Assembly: GCF_900174585.1 (NCBI RefSeq)
Contig: NZ_FWPT01000007.1
Location: 186,001 to 250,000 of the forward strand
DNA length: 64,000 bases
Source: Parendozoicomonas haliclonae
GTDB taxonomy: Bacteria; Pseudomonadota; Gammaproteobacteria; Pseudomonadales; Endozoicomonadaceae
Direction: 5' to 3'
Positions 46,918 to 56,708 of the stretch are shown piece after piece. Made by a program: the position numbers and the translations under genes. Each line of letters opens with the position of its first letter. Within the stretch, counting starts at the first letter, position 1. The notes beneath the pieces are model-generated. The model saw only the letters and a program-made list of their open reading frames with translations. It did not search any database and was not told the origin of the DNA.

Positions 46918-48138
46918 CTAGCTGATCAAAGTGTTCATATTCAATATGGGCAGCAATATTGCCAGCACGATCACCAGTACAATGGTGCCCATCACCACCA
47001 GCATCAATGGCTCAAATAGCCCCACCAGCATGGCGATCCGGTTTTCCAGTTCCATCTGCTGATTGTTGGCGGTCCGTTCCAGCATATTATCCAGCTCACC
47101 GGTCGCTTCACCGCTGGCAATCATATGCAGCATCAGCGGTGGGAACAGCGTGGTGTCCTGCAGTGAGCGGTGCAGACTAGCACCTTCACTGACCCGGCGG
47201 GCGACCAATACCACAGCTTTGCGCATAGCTTCGTTGCTGACCACCTGGGAGGAAATCGCCAGTGCATCCACCAGAGAAACCCCACTGCGGGTCAGGATGC
47301 TCAGAGTGCTGGCAAACTGGGATGTGTTCAGAGCGCGACTGAATCGACCAATCACCGGCAGAGACAGCAGGCGCTCATGCCAGATCAAACGTATAGCTGG
47401 TCGCTTCAGCAGATAGCGGATAAGAAACACCAGCGCGACCGAGCCTACCAGCAGCCAGGGCCACCACACCTGAAACCCGTCACTGGCAGATATCAACACA
47501 CTGGTAATCCATGGCAGCTCCTGACCACCATCGGCAAACACCTTGATCACATCCGGCACCACAAAGCCCAGCAAGAAGCTGACAATACCAATCGCGGCCA
47601 GCACCAGAATCATGGGATAGAGCAGCGCCAACTGTACCTTCTGGCGGGACTGCATACGTTGTTCGGTGTAATCCGCCAGCCGGTTGAGAACCTTGTCGAG
47701 GTAACCGGCATGCTCACCGGCCGCGACGGTAGCCCGGTACATCTGGGGAAACTGGCTGGGAAAGGCATCCATGCTTTTGGCAAGGGTATAACCTTCGAGA
47801 ACCCTGGAACGAATTGCCAAAACCACATTACGGGCCCGGCGATTTTCCTGCTGTTCGGCCACAGCCTTAAGAGCTTCCTCAATCGGCATGGCCGCCTGCA
47901 CCAGCGTGGCCAGCTGACGGGTAATCAGCGCCAGCTGGGAAGCGGAAAGCCCACCACCAAAGGAAAATTGAAAGCTCTGACTGCTTTTGGCCTTGCCTTC
48001 GGCAACCTGCTCAACCGAGAGCGGCGTCCACTGCTTGTCCCGCAGCATCTGCCGCACCTGACGGGCACTGTCAGCTTCCTGGGTGCCTTTCTGGGCACGC
48101 CCGCTTTCATCAAGGGCTGTAAACTCGAACGCTGCCAT
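46918..48138 (-). CDS. gspF: Type II secretion inner-membrane platform protein GspF
   Basis: 406 residues, the usual length. Starts AAFEFTALDESGRAQKGTQE, the GspF start, and has two homologous T2SSF domains, each ending in membrane helices (about 170-190, 222-240 and 375-400). LATLVQAAMPIEEALKAVAE near residues 75-94 and the parallel LSILTRSGVSLVDALAISSQ near 275-294 show the internal duplication. Polytopic inner-membrane protein that couples the ATPase to pseudopilus assembly. It starts 3 bp after gspE. Confidence 0.95.
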   Translation of the reverse strand: MAAFEFTALDESGRAQKGTQEADSARQVRQMLRDKQWTPLSVEQVAEGKAKSSQSFQFSFGGGLSASQLALITRQLATLVQAAMPIEEALKAVAEQQENRRARNVVLAIRSRVLEGYTLAKSMDAFPSQFPQMYRATVAAGEHAGYLDKVLNRLADYTEQRMQSRQKVQLALLYPMILVLAAIGIVSFLLGFVVPDVIKVFADGGQELPWITSVLISASDGFQVWWPWLLVGSVALVFLIRYLLKRPAIRLIWHERLLSLPVIGRFSRALNTSQFASTLSILTRSGVSLVDALAISSQVVSNEAMRKAVVLVARRVSEGASLHRSLQDTTLFPPLMLHMIASGEATGELDNMLERTANNQQMELENRIAMLVGLFEPLMLVVMGTIVLVIVLAILLPILNMNTLIS

Positions 48139-48141
48139 GCC

Positions 48142-49650
48142 TTAATCGTCCTGCGTGACCCGCAGGACCTCCTCCAGCGTGGTGCGCCCATCCAGCACCT
48201 TGCTCATACCATCGGCACGAATGCTGGGCGAGGTCTGGCGCATGTAATCAACAATCGCCATCTCCCCTTCATTGCGGTGAATCATCCGGCGGATGGTGTC
48301 ATCAATAGTGACGACCTCATAAATACCGGTTCGGCCCCGGTAACCATGCATCTTGCACTCTTTGCAGCCCTTGGCGTGGTAAAGGGTTGGCGCATTGTTT
48401 TTCTCCACACCCAACTGTTCGCACTCGGCATCATCAGCGGTATAGGGTTCTTTGCAGTTATCACACAGCAAACGCACCAGCCGCTGGGCCATCACCCCCA
48501 CCAGACTGGAAGAGAGCAGAAATGGCTCGATACCCATATCCTGCAAACGGGTAATCGCACCCACTGCTGTATTGGTATGCAGGGTGGAAAGCACCAAGTG
48601 ACCGGTCAATGAAGCCTGCACCGCAATATCGGCCGTCTCGGTATCCCGGATTTCCCCCACCATCACCACATCCGGATCCTGACGCAAAATCGCCCGCAAT
48701 CCCCGGGCAAAGGTCATATCCACCTTGGTGTTCACCTGAGTCTGACCAATACCTTCGAGGTTGTATTCGATGGGGTCTTCAACGGTGAGAATATTACGGG
48801 TGGCATCATTCAAAGAGGACAGCCCGGCATAAAGCGTGGTGGTTTTACCGGAGCCGGTGGGACCGGTGACCAGGATAATACCGTGGGGCTGGCCCAGCAT
48901 TTTGCGAATACGGCTCATATGCCGTTCCGGCATCCCGAGGTGTTCCAGCCGCAGACGGCCAGCCGCCTTGTCCAGCAGACGCAGCACCACCCGCTCACCA
49001 TTACTGGAAGGCAGGGTGGAAACCCGCACATCCACTTCCTTACCAGCTACCCGCAGGGAGATACGACCATCCTGGGGCACCCGCTTTTCTGCAATATCCA
49101 GACGGGCCATAACCTTGATCCGGGACACCAGTAAAGCCGCCAGCGTGCGCTTCAGGCTGAGAATCTCCTGCAATACGCCATCGACCCGGAAACGGGCCAC
49201 CAGCCGGGATTCAAAGGTTTCAATATGAATATCCGAAGCGCCTTCTTTAATAGCTTCGGTGAGGATGGCATTAATTAACCGAATAACCGGTGCATCATCC
49301 GATTGTTCCAGCAGGTCTTCGGTTTCAGGAACAGCATCGGCCAGACTGCCCAGATCGGGATCATCACCAATCCCGGCCACATGCTGCAGGGCATCACCGC
49401 TGTTCTGGTGATAACAGTGGCTCATCAGCTCAGCGAAATCATCCTTGCTGACCTGCCGGTATTGCAGGGGCTGGCCGGCAAAACGGCGGACCTCAGTCAG
49501 AATCTCCGGGCGCGGCCGCCCCAGACAGCAGAGCACAGGCTGGCCCTGCTCAAGAGTAAGGATGACCTGATTACGGTTGGCAAAGGGAAAAGGCAGCAAA
49601 GCCAGCTGCGTATCCTGTTCATCAGCTATGTCCGTAAGCTCTGTACTCAA
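48142..49650 (-). CDS. gspE: Type II secretion ATPase GspE
   Basis: 502 residues from a TTG start at 49648-49650 with AGGAG 7 bp upstream; no closer ATG exists in frame. Walker [16 protein letters not shown] lies near residues 265-279, the Asp box near 293 (TVEDPIEY), Walker B region [16 protein letters not shown] near 323-338 and the His box [12 protein letters not shown] near 350-361. A tetracysteine zinc site, CDNC and [11 protein letters not shown], lies near 395-440. GspE powers pseudopilus assembly from the cytoplasm. First gene of gspEFGHIJKLM, divergent from gspCD. Confidence 0.96.
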   Translation of the reverse strand: MSTELTDIADEQDTQLALLPFPFANRNQVILTLEQGQPVLCCLGRPRPEILTEVRRFAGQPLQYRQVSKDDFAELMSHCYHQNSGDALQHVAGIGDDPDLGSLADAVPETEDLLEQSDDAPVIRLINAILTEAIKEGASDIHIETFESRLVARFRVDGVLQEILSLKRTLAALLVSRIKVMARLDIAEKRVPQDGRISLRVAGKEVDVRVSTLPSSNGERVVLRLLDKAAGRLRLEHLGMPERHMSRIRKMLGQPHGIILVTGPTGSGKTTTLYAGLSSLNDATRNILTVEDPIEYNLEGIGQTQVNTKVDMTFARGLRAILRQDPDVVMVGEIRDTETADIAVQASLTGHLVLSTLHTNTAVGAITRLQDMGIEPFLLSSSLVGVMAQRLVRLLCDNCKEPYTADDAECEQLGVEKNNAPTLYHAKGCKECKMHGYRGRTGIYEVVTIDDTIRRMIHRNEGEMAIVDYMRQTSPSIRADGMSKVLDGRTTLEEVLRVTQDD

Positions 49651-49994
49651 CTCCAGGCTCCTGCAAGTGAAATCAATCCGACATCAACTGTGCCAATCAG
49701 ACAGTCTTGTTATTTATTCCAATCGGCCACTTTCCGAATGAACATAGTAATAACTATTTTCCCTTATCTGCCCATCTGTACCTGATCATAAATTAGACTA
49801 AGTAGCAATACTTATAAGGAGATGTTCAAATCATCTACTATTTGTCTGATTTGACGATATTAAATTGAGACTGTTATTTTGGTCATAAACAAGAATGATG
49901 CGGTGAATGCTCTACCAAACGATGGATCAAACCAGCCGGGGAAATCCAGAGTCAGCATCACAGCCAGCACGCTTACGGACAGCTGAGCCACATA
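49651..49994. promoter_or_regulatory. Divergent region between gspE and gspC
   Basis: 344 bp, AT-rich in the middle (about 49740-49870). It must hold promoters for both halves of the type II secretion genes. TACTAT-like and TATAAT-like hexamers occur but none has a convincing partner, so no promoter is assigned. No gene seen. Confidence 0.5.
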
Positions 49995-50621
49995 ATGAAC
50001 ACAGACTCCATGGTACGGGCACAACAATGGTTGATGAAATACCATCGCCAGCTGCTGCTGATTCTGATCTGTATCGGTCTGATTTATTCCGTGGGTGTCC
50101 ATGTCCAGCGGTTCTATCTGGATTTCACCACACCCGCCCCGGAAAAAATTCAGCAGACTCAAGCACCTCGCCAGAAAGCCCTGGCCATTAATGAATTCAA
50201 ACTGCTGTTCGGGCAAGCCGAAGACAAGCCCCGTAACCTTCGTAGTGCTGAGATTCCAGCCACCACCCTCAGCCTGATTCTGCGTGGTGCGCTGGCCGGC
50301 GGCGAGCCTGCCAGTGCCATAATTCAAGGCAATGACGGTCAGGATCGACTCTATCTGGTAGGTGAAACCATTGCCGGCGGTGCGGTACTGGAGAGTGTCC
50401 ATACCCAGCATGTGGTGATCAATCACAACGGACGACTGCAAAAACTACTTTTCCCGGAAGCCCGCAGCCAGCAGGTGGAGTCCTATACTCCGCCACCGCC
50501 ATCCTCTGCCCGCTCCGACCGGTTGCCGGATGGCCCAGTTGCCGAAGCCCGGGAGTTAGAAGAGAGAATGGAACGTCTGCGTCAACGTGTTAATAATGAT
50601 GCGGGCGGGCAAGGAAATTAA
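49995..50621 (+). CDS. gspC: Type II secretion protein GspC (short form, no PDZ domain)
   Basis: 208 residues. One membrane helix at about 20-36 (LLLILICIGLIYSVGV), then a Pro/Gln linker and the homology region around residues 65-150 (FKLLFGQAED; TTLSLILRGALAGGEPASA; AIIQGNDGQDRLYLVGE), which binds the secretin N0 domain. After TPPPPSS the protein ends with a short helix, ELEERMERLRQRVNN, instead of a PDZ domain. Pseudomonas aeruginosa XcpP likewise has a coiled coil there. GspC joins the inner platform to the secretin. The ribosome site is weak, and ATG at 50010 is an alternative. Confidence 0.92.
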   Translation: MNTDSMVRAQQWLMKYHRQLLLILICIGLIYSVGVHVQRFYLDFTTPAPEKIQQTQAPRQKALAINEFKLLFGQAEDKPRNLRSAEIPATTLSLILRGALAGGEPASAIIQGNDGQDRLYLVGETIAGGAVLESVHTQHVVINHNGRLQKLLFPEARSQQVESYTPPPPSSARSDRLPDGPVAEARELEERMERLRQRVNNDAGGQGN

Positions 50622-50665
50622 CGGACAGTCGATAACCTCCAAAGAATTCAAGAATTGGCCAACGA

Positions 50666-52720
50666 ATGACGATGCATAACTTTTTTTTGCACAGCAGATC
50701 TCTACATAGCAGCCTAACTGCTGGTGTATTACTGCTGGCCCTGGGCTCCGCCTGGGCCGTACCGGCCTATTCCGAGGAAGCTGCCAGTCAGCCGGCTCAG
50801 GAAAAAAGCGCTGAAGAAAAGCGCTGGACCCTGAATCAGCAGAATGCCGACATTCGCGAATTTATTGCCCAGGTAGCTGCCATTACCGGGGAAACCTTTG
50901 TTATTGATCCCCGCATCAAGGGTGGCAACACCGTCAGCGTGATCTCCACCCGGCCAATGACCAAGGGCCAGATCTACGATATTTTTCTGGAAGTGCTGAA
51001 TGCCAACGGTTATGCCGTGATTCCGAAGGGTGATGTACGCAGCATTATTCCCAGCACAACGGCTAAAACCGCCAGCCCTCAAAACGTTGGCAAAGAACGT
51101 CCGGCCGGCGCCACCATGGTGACCCGGGTTATTGATCTGCACAGCGTCTCTGCGGTGGAAGTCATTCCCATTGTTCGTCCCTTGATTGCCCAGTATGGCC
51201 ATGCGGCGGCTTCCGCCTCCGGTAATGCGGTGGTGATCAGCGATCAAAAAGACAATGTTGACCGGATTACCCGTCTGGTGCGGGAGCTGGATCAGGCCAG
51301 TGACAATGATTACGAAGTCATTTCTCTGGAACATGCTTGGGTCGGGGATGTTGCCAAAATTATTCAGGACACTCTGGCAACCGCCAAAGGTCAGCTGCCC
51401 AGCGGCATGCAGGTGATTGCCGATGAACGCAGCAACCGACTGGTCATCAAGGGTAATGCCAACAAGCGGGCTCGGGTACGCAAGCTGGTTAATACCCTGG
51501 ATAAGGAAGGCATTCGTAAATCCTCCACCCGGGTTATCTTCCTGCGCCATGCCGATGCCCAGAATCTGGCCGATATGCTCAACGAAGCCTCACAGACCAT
51601 TCAAGATGACAGCCCTGATGGCAAAGCGAATGCTTCGCCCAACAGCAAATCACGCTCAACCAGCTCAAGAACACCACAGACTTCCAGCAAATCCGGTAAA
51701 AAGTCCGGTCTTGCCAACGGTACCTTTATTCGCGCTGATGAAACCACCAATGCCCTGGTGATGATTGCTGACCCGGATACGCTGACTGAACTGGAAGGTC
51801 TGGTACGCCAGCTGGATATCCGCCGCTCCCAGGTGCTGATTGAAGCCGCGATTGTGGAAGTGACCGGTAATGTTAACGACAGTCTGGGCATTCAGTGGGG
51901 TTATCAGGGTAAGAACAGTGTGGGTCAGCGTACTGGCGGGGAAGGCTCCATCAGCGACCCGATTTCAGTAGTTGGTGCTGCGGTTAATGCATCCAATAAT
52001 CTGAATGGCATTCCTTACGGTTCGGTGCTGCTCCGGAACAGTAACTTCGGGGTACTGGTGAATGCTCTTAGCAGCCAGAGCAATACCAATCTGATGTCGA
52101 CACCCAGCCTGATGACTCTGGACAATGAAGAAGCCGAGTTTGTGGTTGGCCAGGAAGTGCCCTTTACCACCGGCTCCTACCAGCAGAACAACACCAGCTC
52201 CGGCAACCCGTTCACCACGACCGAGCGTAAGCCGGTTGGTCTGACCCTGAAAGTGACCCCTCACATTGGTGATGGCAACACCCTGCGACTGGAAATCGAA
52301 CAGGAGCTGTCCAGCCTGACCCAACAGACCGCCAGTGCCGGTGATCCAATCACCTTCCAGCGTAAGCTGAAGACGGTCATTGTGGTCGATAATCAGGAAA
52401 CCATTGTTCTCGGTGGCATTCTGCGGGATGTTGTGACCAAAAACACCGATAAGGTTCCCCTGCTGGGCGATATCCCTCTGCTGGGCCGGCTGTTCAAAAA
52501 CAAGAAGGATATTGTTGAGAAGCAGAATCTGATGCTGTTCCTCAAGCCCAGCATTGTTCGTAACAGCAGTGAATTGGAATCAGCGACCCATGATAAGTAT
52601 TCTGCGATCAAACTGATTCAATCCGGCAAGTACAAGTCACCGCTGAATAGCTCTCTGCCGAAAGATGTCGGCCAGCTGTTTGAACGGGAAGCTCTCCCGG
52701 AGCCCGCTGCAAAGAAATAA
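50666..52720 (+). CDS. gspD: Type II secretion secretin GspD
   Basis: 684 residues. Signal peptide ending near residue 36. N0 domain (WTLNQQNADIREFIAQVAAI near 53-72), then N1-N3 repeats, with a Ser/Thr/Lys-rich linker near 312-350 inside N3. The secretin core starts near 385 (SQVLIEAAIVEVTGNVNDSL) and has VGQEVPFTTGSYQ near 491-503 and ETIVLGGILRD near 577-587. It forms the outer-membrane channel. No lipobox, so a pilotin-binding C-terminal S domain is expected. Cotranscribed with gspC (44-bp gap). Confidence 0.96.
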   Translation: MTMHNFFLHSRSLHSSLTAGVLLLALGSAWAVPAYSEEAASQPAQEKSAEEKRWTLNQQNADIREFIAQVAAITGETFVIDPRIKGGNTVSVISTRPMTKGQIYDIFLEVLNANGYAVIPKGDVRSIIPSTTAKTASPQNVGKERPAGATMVTRVIDLHSVSAVEVIPIVRPLIAQYGHAAASASGNAVVISDQKDNVDRITRLVRELDQASDNDYEVISLEHAWVGDVAKIIQDTLATAKGQLPSGMQVIADERSNRLVIKGNANKRARVRKLVNTLDKEGIRKSSTRVIFLRHADAQNLADMLNEASQTIQDDSPDGKANASPNSKSRSTSSRTPQTSSKSGKKSGLANGTFIRADETTNALVMIADPDTLTELEGLVRQLDIRRSQVLIEAAIVEVTGNVNDSLGIQWGYQGKNSVGQRTGGEGSISDPISVVGAAVNASNNLNGIPYGSVLLRNSNFGVLVNALSSQSNTNLMSTPSLMTLDNEEAEFVVGQEVPFTTGSYQQNNTSSGNPFTTTERKPVGLTLKVTPHIGDGNTLRLEIEQELSSLTQQTASAGDPITFQRKLKTVIVVDNQETIVLGGILRDVVTKNTDKVPLLGDIPLLGRLFKNKKDIVEKQNLMLFLKPSIVRNSSELESATHDKYSAIKLIQSGKYKSPLNSSLPKDVGQLFEREALPEPAAKK

Positions 52721-52728
52721 CACATACC

Positions 52729-52765
52729 GTTACAGAAGTACCCATCATCCAGGTGCTTCTGTAAC
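52729..52765 (+). terminator. Stem-loop after gspD
   Basis: A 14-bp stem with one G-U pair (52729-52742/52752-52765) lies 8 bp after the gspD stop. The T tract is missing, so it may act with Rho or simply protect the mRNA end. Confidence 0.55.
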
Positions 52766-52872
52766 AAACCTCCCCGACTACTCTCTGCACCTAAGGAAAT
52801 ACTCACTTTTCCCGGCAAACCTTCTGTCTTCTGCTAAATAAAAGCCAACCCCAATAAAAATGGCTGAAGATA

Positions 52873-53997
52873 ATGCAGAACAAGCAGTACTGTTCCGCCT
52901 CGCGAAAGCTATGGAGAGCTATTTCCAGTTTTTCGATTTCGCTTCTGGCGGCCGCGCATATAGGCCTTGCCCAGGCTGAGAGCGAAACCACACCCGAGCT
53001 CCCGCATCAGGAGCAAGAGCAGCCAGAGAAGTGGGCTTTCGGTGGGATTCAAATTAAAAACTGGAAGCTCGAAGACAAACACGCAATAACCTTGAGCTTA
53101 CGATCACCAACGGGCATTCACTCCATTCTGGCTCCACTCGACAGTGAGCACAGACCAGAGTGCAGCCATTTGTTTCATCAGGCCCGGAAGGCATTTGAAT
53201 CTTCCCAGTCTTCAGCCAATACCCACTATCACTGCAGTAACAACTTTATACATCGCATTGGCTCGGATGCGACGCTGGTTTATGAAGGCGATCGCTGGCA
53301 TGTTCATGAGCTGCACTGGCATAACGGCTGGCGTACCCTAAGCATGCGCTTTGCTGATACGCCTTTGAGCCCTCCCAGCATGTACCATCTGTTTGACCTG
53401 CAGGGACAGCTGCTCGATATGTCCACGCGTAACGGTCTCCTGTACAAAGGGCTGGGAATCCACCCTGAACCGCTTCCGGTTGCCCTCTGGGAGTGGCTTG
53501 CAGGTAGCTATAAAAGCCTTGGTAATCTGACACTGGCTGCCTGGCACAGTGGCGAGTTGGGCATTCATACTGCTGGTGCACTACATTATTTAAACCACCG
53601 TGACTGGAGTCATTTGGGTCTGAACCTGTTGTCCATGTTGATTCATGGACTGGAAAGTCTGGAACACCTTGATCATGCCGGTGTTGGGAATCATATTCAT
53701 CTCGATTTCCACGGAGACATCATCGAGGCCAGCCCCTACCCACACGCAACCAGCATTAGCTGGGCCAGCGCAGCATTGATTCTGGACATTATCGAAAGAC
53801 TCCATGAACACGGACATCATGAACACGTTCACAGTGCGAGGGGGCAAATTATGGCACTTGTGGAAACCCTTCATACCGGCCTGCATATTTATGAGCTGGC
53901 AGAGGCACTGAGTGACTGGATCAATGGCAACCCCGCCCACGATCACAGTGAACATGATCATGGGCACGAGGCAATCCTGAACGAGATAACGGACTAG
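52873..53997 (+). CDS. Exported His-rich hypothetical protein
   Basis: 374 residues; no family recognised. An N-terminal signal peptide (hydrophobic core SSFSISLLAAAHIGLA, likely cleavage after AQA near residue 35) sends it out of the cytoplasm. The mature part has a beta-rich first half (GGIQIKNWKLEDKHAITLSL near 57-76) and a helical second half. His is strikingly frequent: HGHHEHVHS near residue 314-322 and HDHSEHDHGHEA near 355-366, plus many single His. These clusters could bind Zn, Cu or Ni (inference). It lies directly after gspD, so it might be a type II substrate or a metal-handling periplasmic protein. Its stop overlaps the convergent prenyltransferase stop by three bases. Confidence 0.78.
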   Translation: MQNKQYCSASRKLWRAISSFSISLLAAAHIGLAQAESETTPELPHQEQEQPEKWAFGGIQIKNWKLEDKHAITLSLRSPTGIHSILAPLDSEHRPECSHLFHQARKAFESSQSSANTHYHCSNNFIHRIGSDATLVYEGDRWHVHELHWHNGWRTLSMRFADTPLSPPSMYHLFDLQGQLLDMSTRNGLLYKGLGIHPEPLPVALWEWLAGSYKSLGNLTLAAWHSGELGIHTAGALHYLNHRDWSHLGLNLLSMLIHGLESLEHLDHAGVGNHIHLDFHGDIIEASPYPHATSISWASAALILDIIERLHEHGHHEHVHSARGQIMALVETLHTGLHIYELAEALSDWINGNPAHDHSEHDHGHEAILNEITD

Positions 53998-54884
53998 ATA
54001 GCCAGCATCATGCAGATGCCAAAAACAACAAAGTAGCGTCCGGTCACAGGTGGCAGTTTCACCAGAATATTACGCTGGTGTGCCATCTTGGACGCTTTCA
54101 AAATCTGGAAAGGTTCTTTTAAAGCCAACGCCGGAACAAACATAATCCAAGGGAAGTTCATTCCACCGGAGAAACCCAGCCCCCATGCGTACAGCAATGC
54201 ACCAATAGCCAGCGTCCGGTACAGCAACTCTGCCAGCGGAGCACCAGCGCGAACGGTGAAGGTGCCGATATTATTAACGGCATCGTCCTGCACATCCCGT
54301 AGCTCATTAGCCAGCAACAGCATACTGGAAATCATACTGACAGGAATGGAATAGAGAACCACCGGGTAAGACCACTCCCCGGTCACAGCAACATAGCTGC
54401 CCACCACCATCAATACACCGGTGAACAGGAAAACTGCGAATACACCACCTCCACGGTTTTTATAGGCGATAGGCTGTCCGGTATAAAAATAACCACCGGC
54501 AAGACCAAGGGCACCAATCACCAGCAGCTCCCAGCCCGCCTGGAAAACCAGCACCAGACCAATAGCCACAGACAGGCCGGCCATAATCTTGGCCACCAGC
54601 AGGTTACGACGAATCATCGCCAGAACATTATTGGCGTAGTAACCATCACTGCGTTCCCACAGTTCAACATCCGCATAATCATTAAACAGGTTAACGGCCG
54701 ATTGCAGCAGCATACCGGCAATCATGACCAGTACAGCACGGGAGACATCCAGCATACCGTCATGCCCGGCCAGAGTGATACCGAGCCCACAGGTCACCAG
54801 AGTGACAGAAAGGGAAAAAGGACGCAGGGCGCGCAAAAAGAAATATTTGGCCGGTCCAGGAAGTGCTGTTCTTTCAGAAGACAT
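53994..54884 (-). CDS. UbiA-family prenyltransferase (MenA-like)
   Basis: 296 residues from the ATG at 54882-54884 (MSSERTALPG), chosen for its AGG ribosome site; ATG at 54914 would add ten residues. Eight or nine membrane helices. The first Asp-rich motif NLFNDYADVE lies near residues 72-81, and the second conserved loop LLLANELRDVQDDAVNNIGT lies near 190-209. These bind the prenyl diphosphate through Mg. The layout is closest to MenA/1,4-dihydroxy-2-naphthoate-type enzymes, but no other quinone genes lie nearby, so the acceptor is not known. Convergent with the His-rich gene. Confidence 0.88.
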   Translation of the reverse strand: MSSERTALPGPAKYFFLRALRPFSLSVTLVTCGLGITLAGHDGMLDVSRAVLVMIAGMLLQSAVNLFNDYADVELWERSDGYYANNVLAMIRRNLLVAKIMAGLSVAIGLVLVFQAGWELLVIGALGLAGGYFYTGQPIAYKNRGGGVFAVFLFTGVLMVVGSYVAVTGEWSYPVVLYSIPVSMISSMLLLANELRDVQDDAVNNIGTFTVRAGAPLAELLYRTLAIGALLYAWGLGFSGGMNFPWIMFVPALALKEPFQILKASKMAHQRNILVKLPPVTGRYFVVFGICMMLAI

Positions 54885-55040
54885 GGATGCCTGACAGTCC
54901 TGAAAAAACGACAATCATAGAGAAGCGCAGGCCAGACTACCACACGCATTGTCCACAAATCGCAAACCTTTTGCCGGCTCTTTTTTACACGACATAAACA
55001 TGATTGAATAAAGTCTTTCCACCTGACTTTATTTCCCTTC

Positions 55041-55748
55041 ATGGCACCGATAAAAAACCTCCTGCTGATTTTGCTTCTGATCAGCCCTTTCACACAGGCT
55101 GCACCGGACAATTTCTCCAAGGCAAAAAAACTGGCCGCTGTTGTTTATCAGGATCATCAGCAAACCTTTTATTGCAGCTGTCCGTACCAGGAAATACGGG
55201 ATGAGCGTGGACGCTGGAAATTAATTCCTGACCTTGAGAGCTGTGGCTATGAAGTCAGGAAACAGGAAACCCGCGCCAATCGCATAGAATGGGAACATGT
55301 TATGCCGGCCTGGGCCTTTGGCCATCAGCGCCAGTGCTGGCAGGATGGCGGCCGCAAGAATTGCCACAAGGATCGTGAGTTCCGCGCCATGGAAGCCGAC
55401 CTGTTCAACCTGGTACCCAGCATTGGTGAGGTGAATGGTGACCGTTCCAACTTCCGCTTTGGTGACCTCTCAAGCAAACCGGATATGTATGGTCAGTGCG
55501 AATTCAAAGTCGATTTCAAACAGCGCCGGGCAGAACCGCCGGTTAACAAGCGCGGCAAGATAGCCCGCGCCTACCTGTATATGGCTGCCAAGTACCAATT
55601 AAAACTCAGTAAGCAGGAACAGAAGCTCTACACCGCCTGGAACAACCAGTATCCGGTATCAGAGTGGGAAGAGGAACGCCATGAACGGATCAGCAAGATT
55701 ATGGGCTGGGATAACCCGTTTGTGGTTGAACGTCTGGCCAAACAGTAA
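55041..55748 (+). CDS. endA: Periplasmic endonuclease I
   Basis: 235 residues, the same length as the E. coli EndA precursor. Signal peptide ends near residue 20 (TQA-AP). The active-site segment [19 protein letters not shown] lies near residues 81-99 with the catalytic His in EHVMPA, and the metal-binding Asn/Glu region [20 protein letters not shown] follows near 118-137. Several paired Cys (CSC near 52, others near 73, 98 and 107) fit a disulfide-stabilised periplasmic enzyme. It cuts double-stranded DNA non-specifically. No strong ribosome site is seen before the ATG. Confidence 0.94.
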   Translation: MAPIKNLLLILLLISPFTQAAPDNFSKAKKLAAVVYQDHQQTFYCSCPYQEIRDERGRWKLIPDLESCGYEVRKQETRANRIEWEHVMPAWAFGHQRQCWQDGGRKNCHKDREFRAMEADLFNLVPSIGEVNGDRSNFRFGDLSSKPDMYGQCEFKVDFKQRRAEPPVNKRGKIARAYLYMAAKYQLKLSKQEQKLYTAWNNQYPVSEWEEERHERISKIMGWDNPFVVERLAKQ

Positions 55749-55773
55749 ATAGCCGAGAAAAATAGAGCACAAA

Positions 55774-55804
55774 AAAACGGACGACTTTGGTCGTCCGTTT
55801 TGGG
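55774..55804. terminator. Bidirectional rho-independent terminator
   Basis: A 12-bp perfect stem (55774-55785/55790-55801, loop TTTG) with A runs before and T runs after. It ends endA on the plus strand and the suc operon on the minus strand. Confidence 0.9.
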
Positions 55805-55835
55805 TTTACCGAGAAAGTGTCAGGCCAGGCAGTGC

Positions 55836-56708
55836 TTACCAGCCAGTCACTTCCTTCAGGGCCTGACCGATGTCAGCCAGACTGCGAACAGTCTTCACGC
55901 CAGCATCTTCCAGTGCCGCGAATTTCTCATCCGCAGTACCCTTACCACCGGCGATGATTGCGCCCGCGTGGCCCATACGCTTACCGGCAGGAGCAGTCAC
56001 ACCAGCAATGTAAGAAACCACAGGCTTGGTCACATTCTCTTTGATGTAAGCAGCCGCTTCTTCTTCAGCGGTACCACCGATTTCACCGATCATAACGATC
56101 GCTTCAGTGGCTGGATCCTTCTCGAAACGAGCCAGGATATCGATGAAGTTGGAACCAGGGATCGGGTCACCACCGATACCGACACAGGTGGACTGACCGA
56201 AACCGAAGTCAGTGGTCTGCTTAACGGCTTCGTAAGTCAGGGTGCCGGAACGGGATACGATACCAACCTTACCTGGCTTGTGGATATGACCTGGCATGAT
56301 GCCGATCTTACATTCGCCTGGAGTGATAACGCCCGGGCAGTTAGGGCCGATCAGAACCACACCCAGCTCGTCGCACTTCACTTTCGCGTCCAGCATATCC
56401 AGGGTAGGAATGCCTTCAGTGATGCAGACGATCAGCTTGATACCGGCATTGGCGGCTTCAAGGATGGAATCCTTACAGAAAGGTGCTGGCACGTAGATGA
56501 CACTGGCTTCAGCGCCAGTAGCCTTAACGGCTTCTTCAACAGTGTTAAACACTGGCAGGCCCAGATGCTCCTGACCACCCTTACCCGGCGTTACACCACC
56601 AACCATCTTGGTGCCGTAAGCAATCGCCTGCTCGGAGTGGAAAGTACCCTGGGAACCGGTGAAACCCTGGCAGATCACTTTGGTGTTTTTATCGATCAGA
56701 ATGCTCAT
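55836..56708 (-). CDS. sucD: Succinyl-CoA synthetase alpha subunit
   Basis: 290 residues (E. coli 289). Converts succinyl-CoA to succinate with nucleotide triphosphate formation in the TCA cycle, as an alpha-beta dimer with SucC. The CoA-binding start [18 protein letters not shown] lies at 16-33. The phosphorylated histidine is in [10 protein letters not shown] (about residue 246), as in the family. The start overlaps the sucC stop by 4 bp (ATGA). Last gene of the operon. Confidence 0.97.
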   Translation of the reverse strand: MSILIDKNTKVICQGFTGSQGTFHSEQAIAYGTKMVGGVTPGKGGQEHLGLPVFNTVEEAVKATGAEASVIYVPAPFCKDSILEAANAGIKLIVCITEGIPTLDMLDAKVKCDELGVVLIGPNCPGVITPGECKIGIMPGHIHKPGKVGIVSRSGTLTYEAVKQTTDFGFGQSTCVGIGGDPIPGSNFIDILARFEKDPATEAIVMIGEIGGTAEEEAAAYIKENVTKPVVSYIAGVTAPAGKRMGHAGAIIAGGKGTADEKFAALEDAGVKTVRSLADIGQALKEVTGW

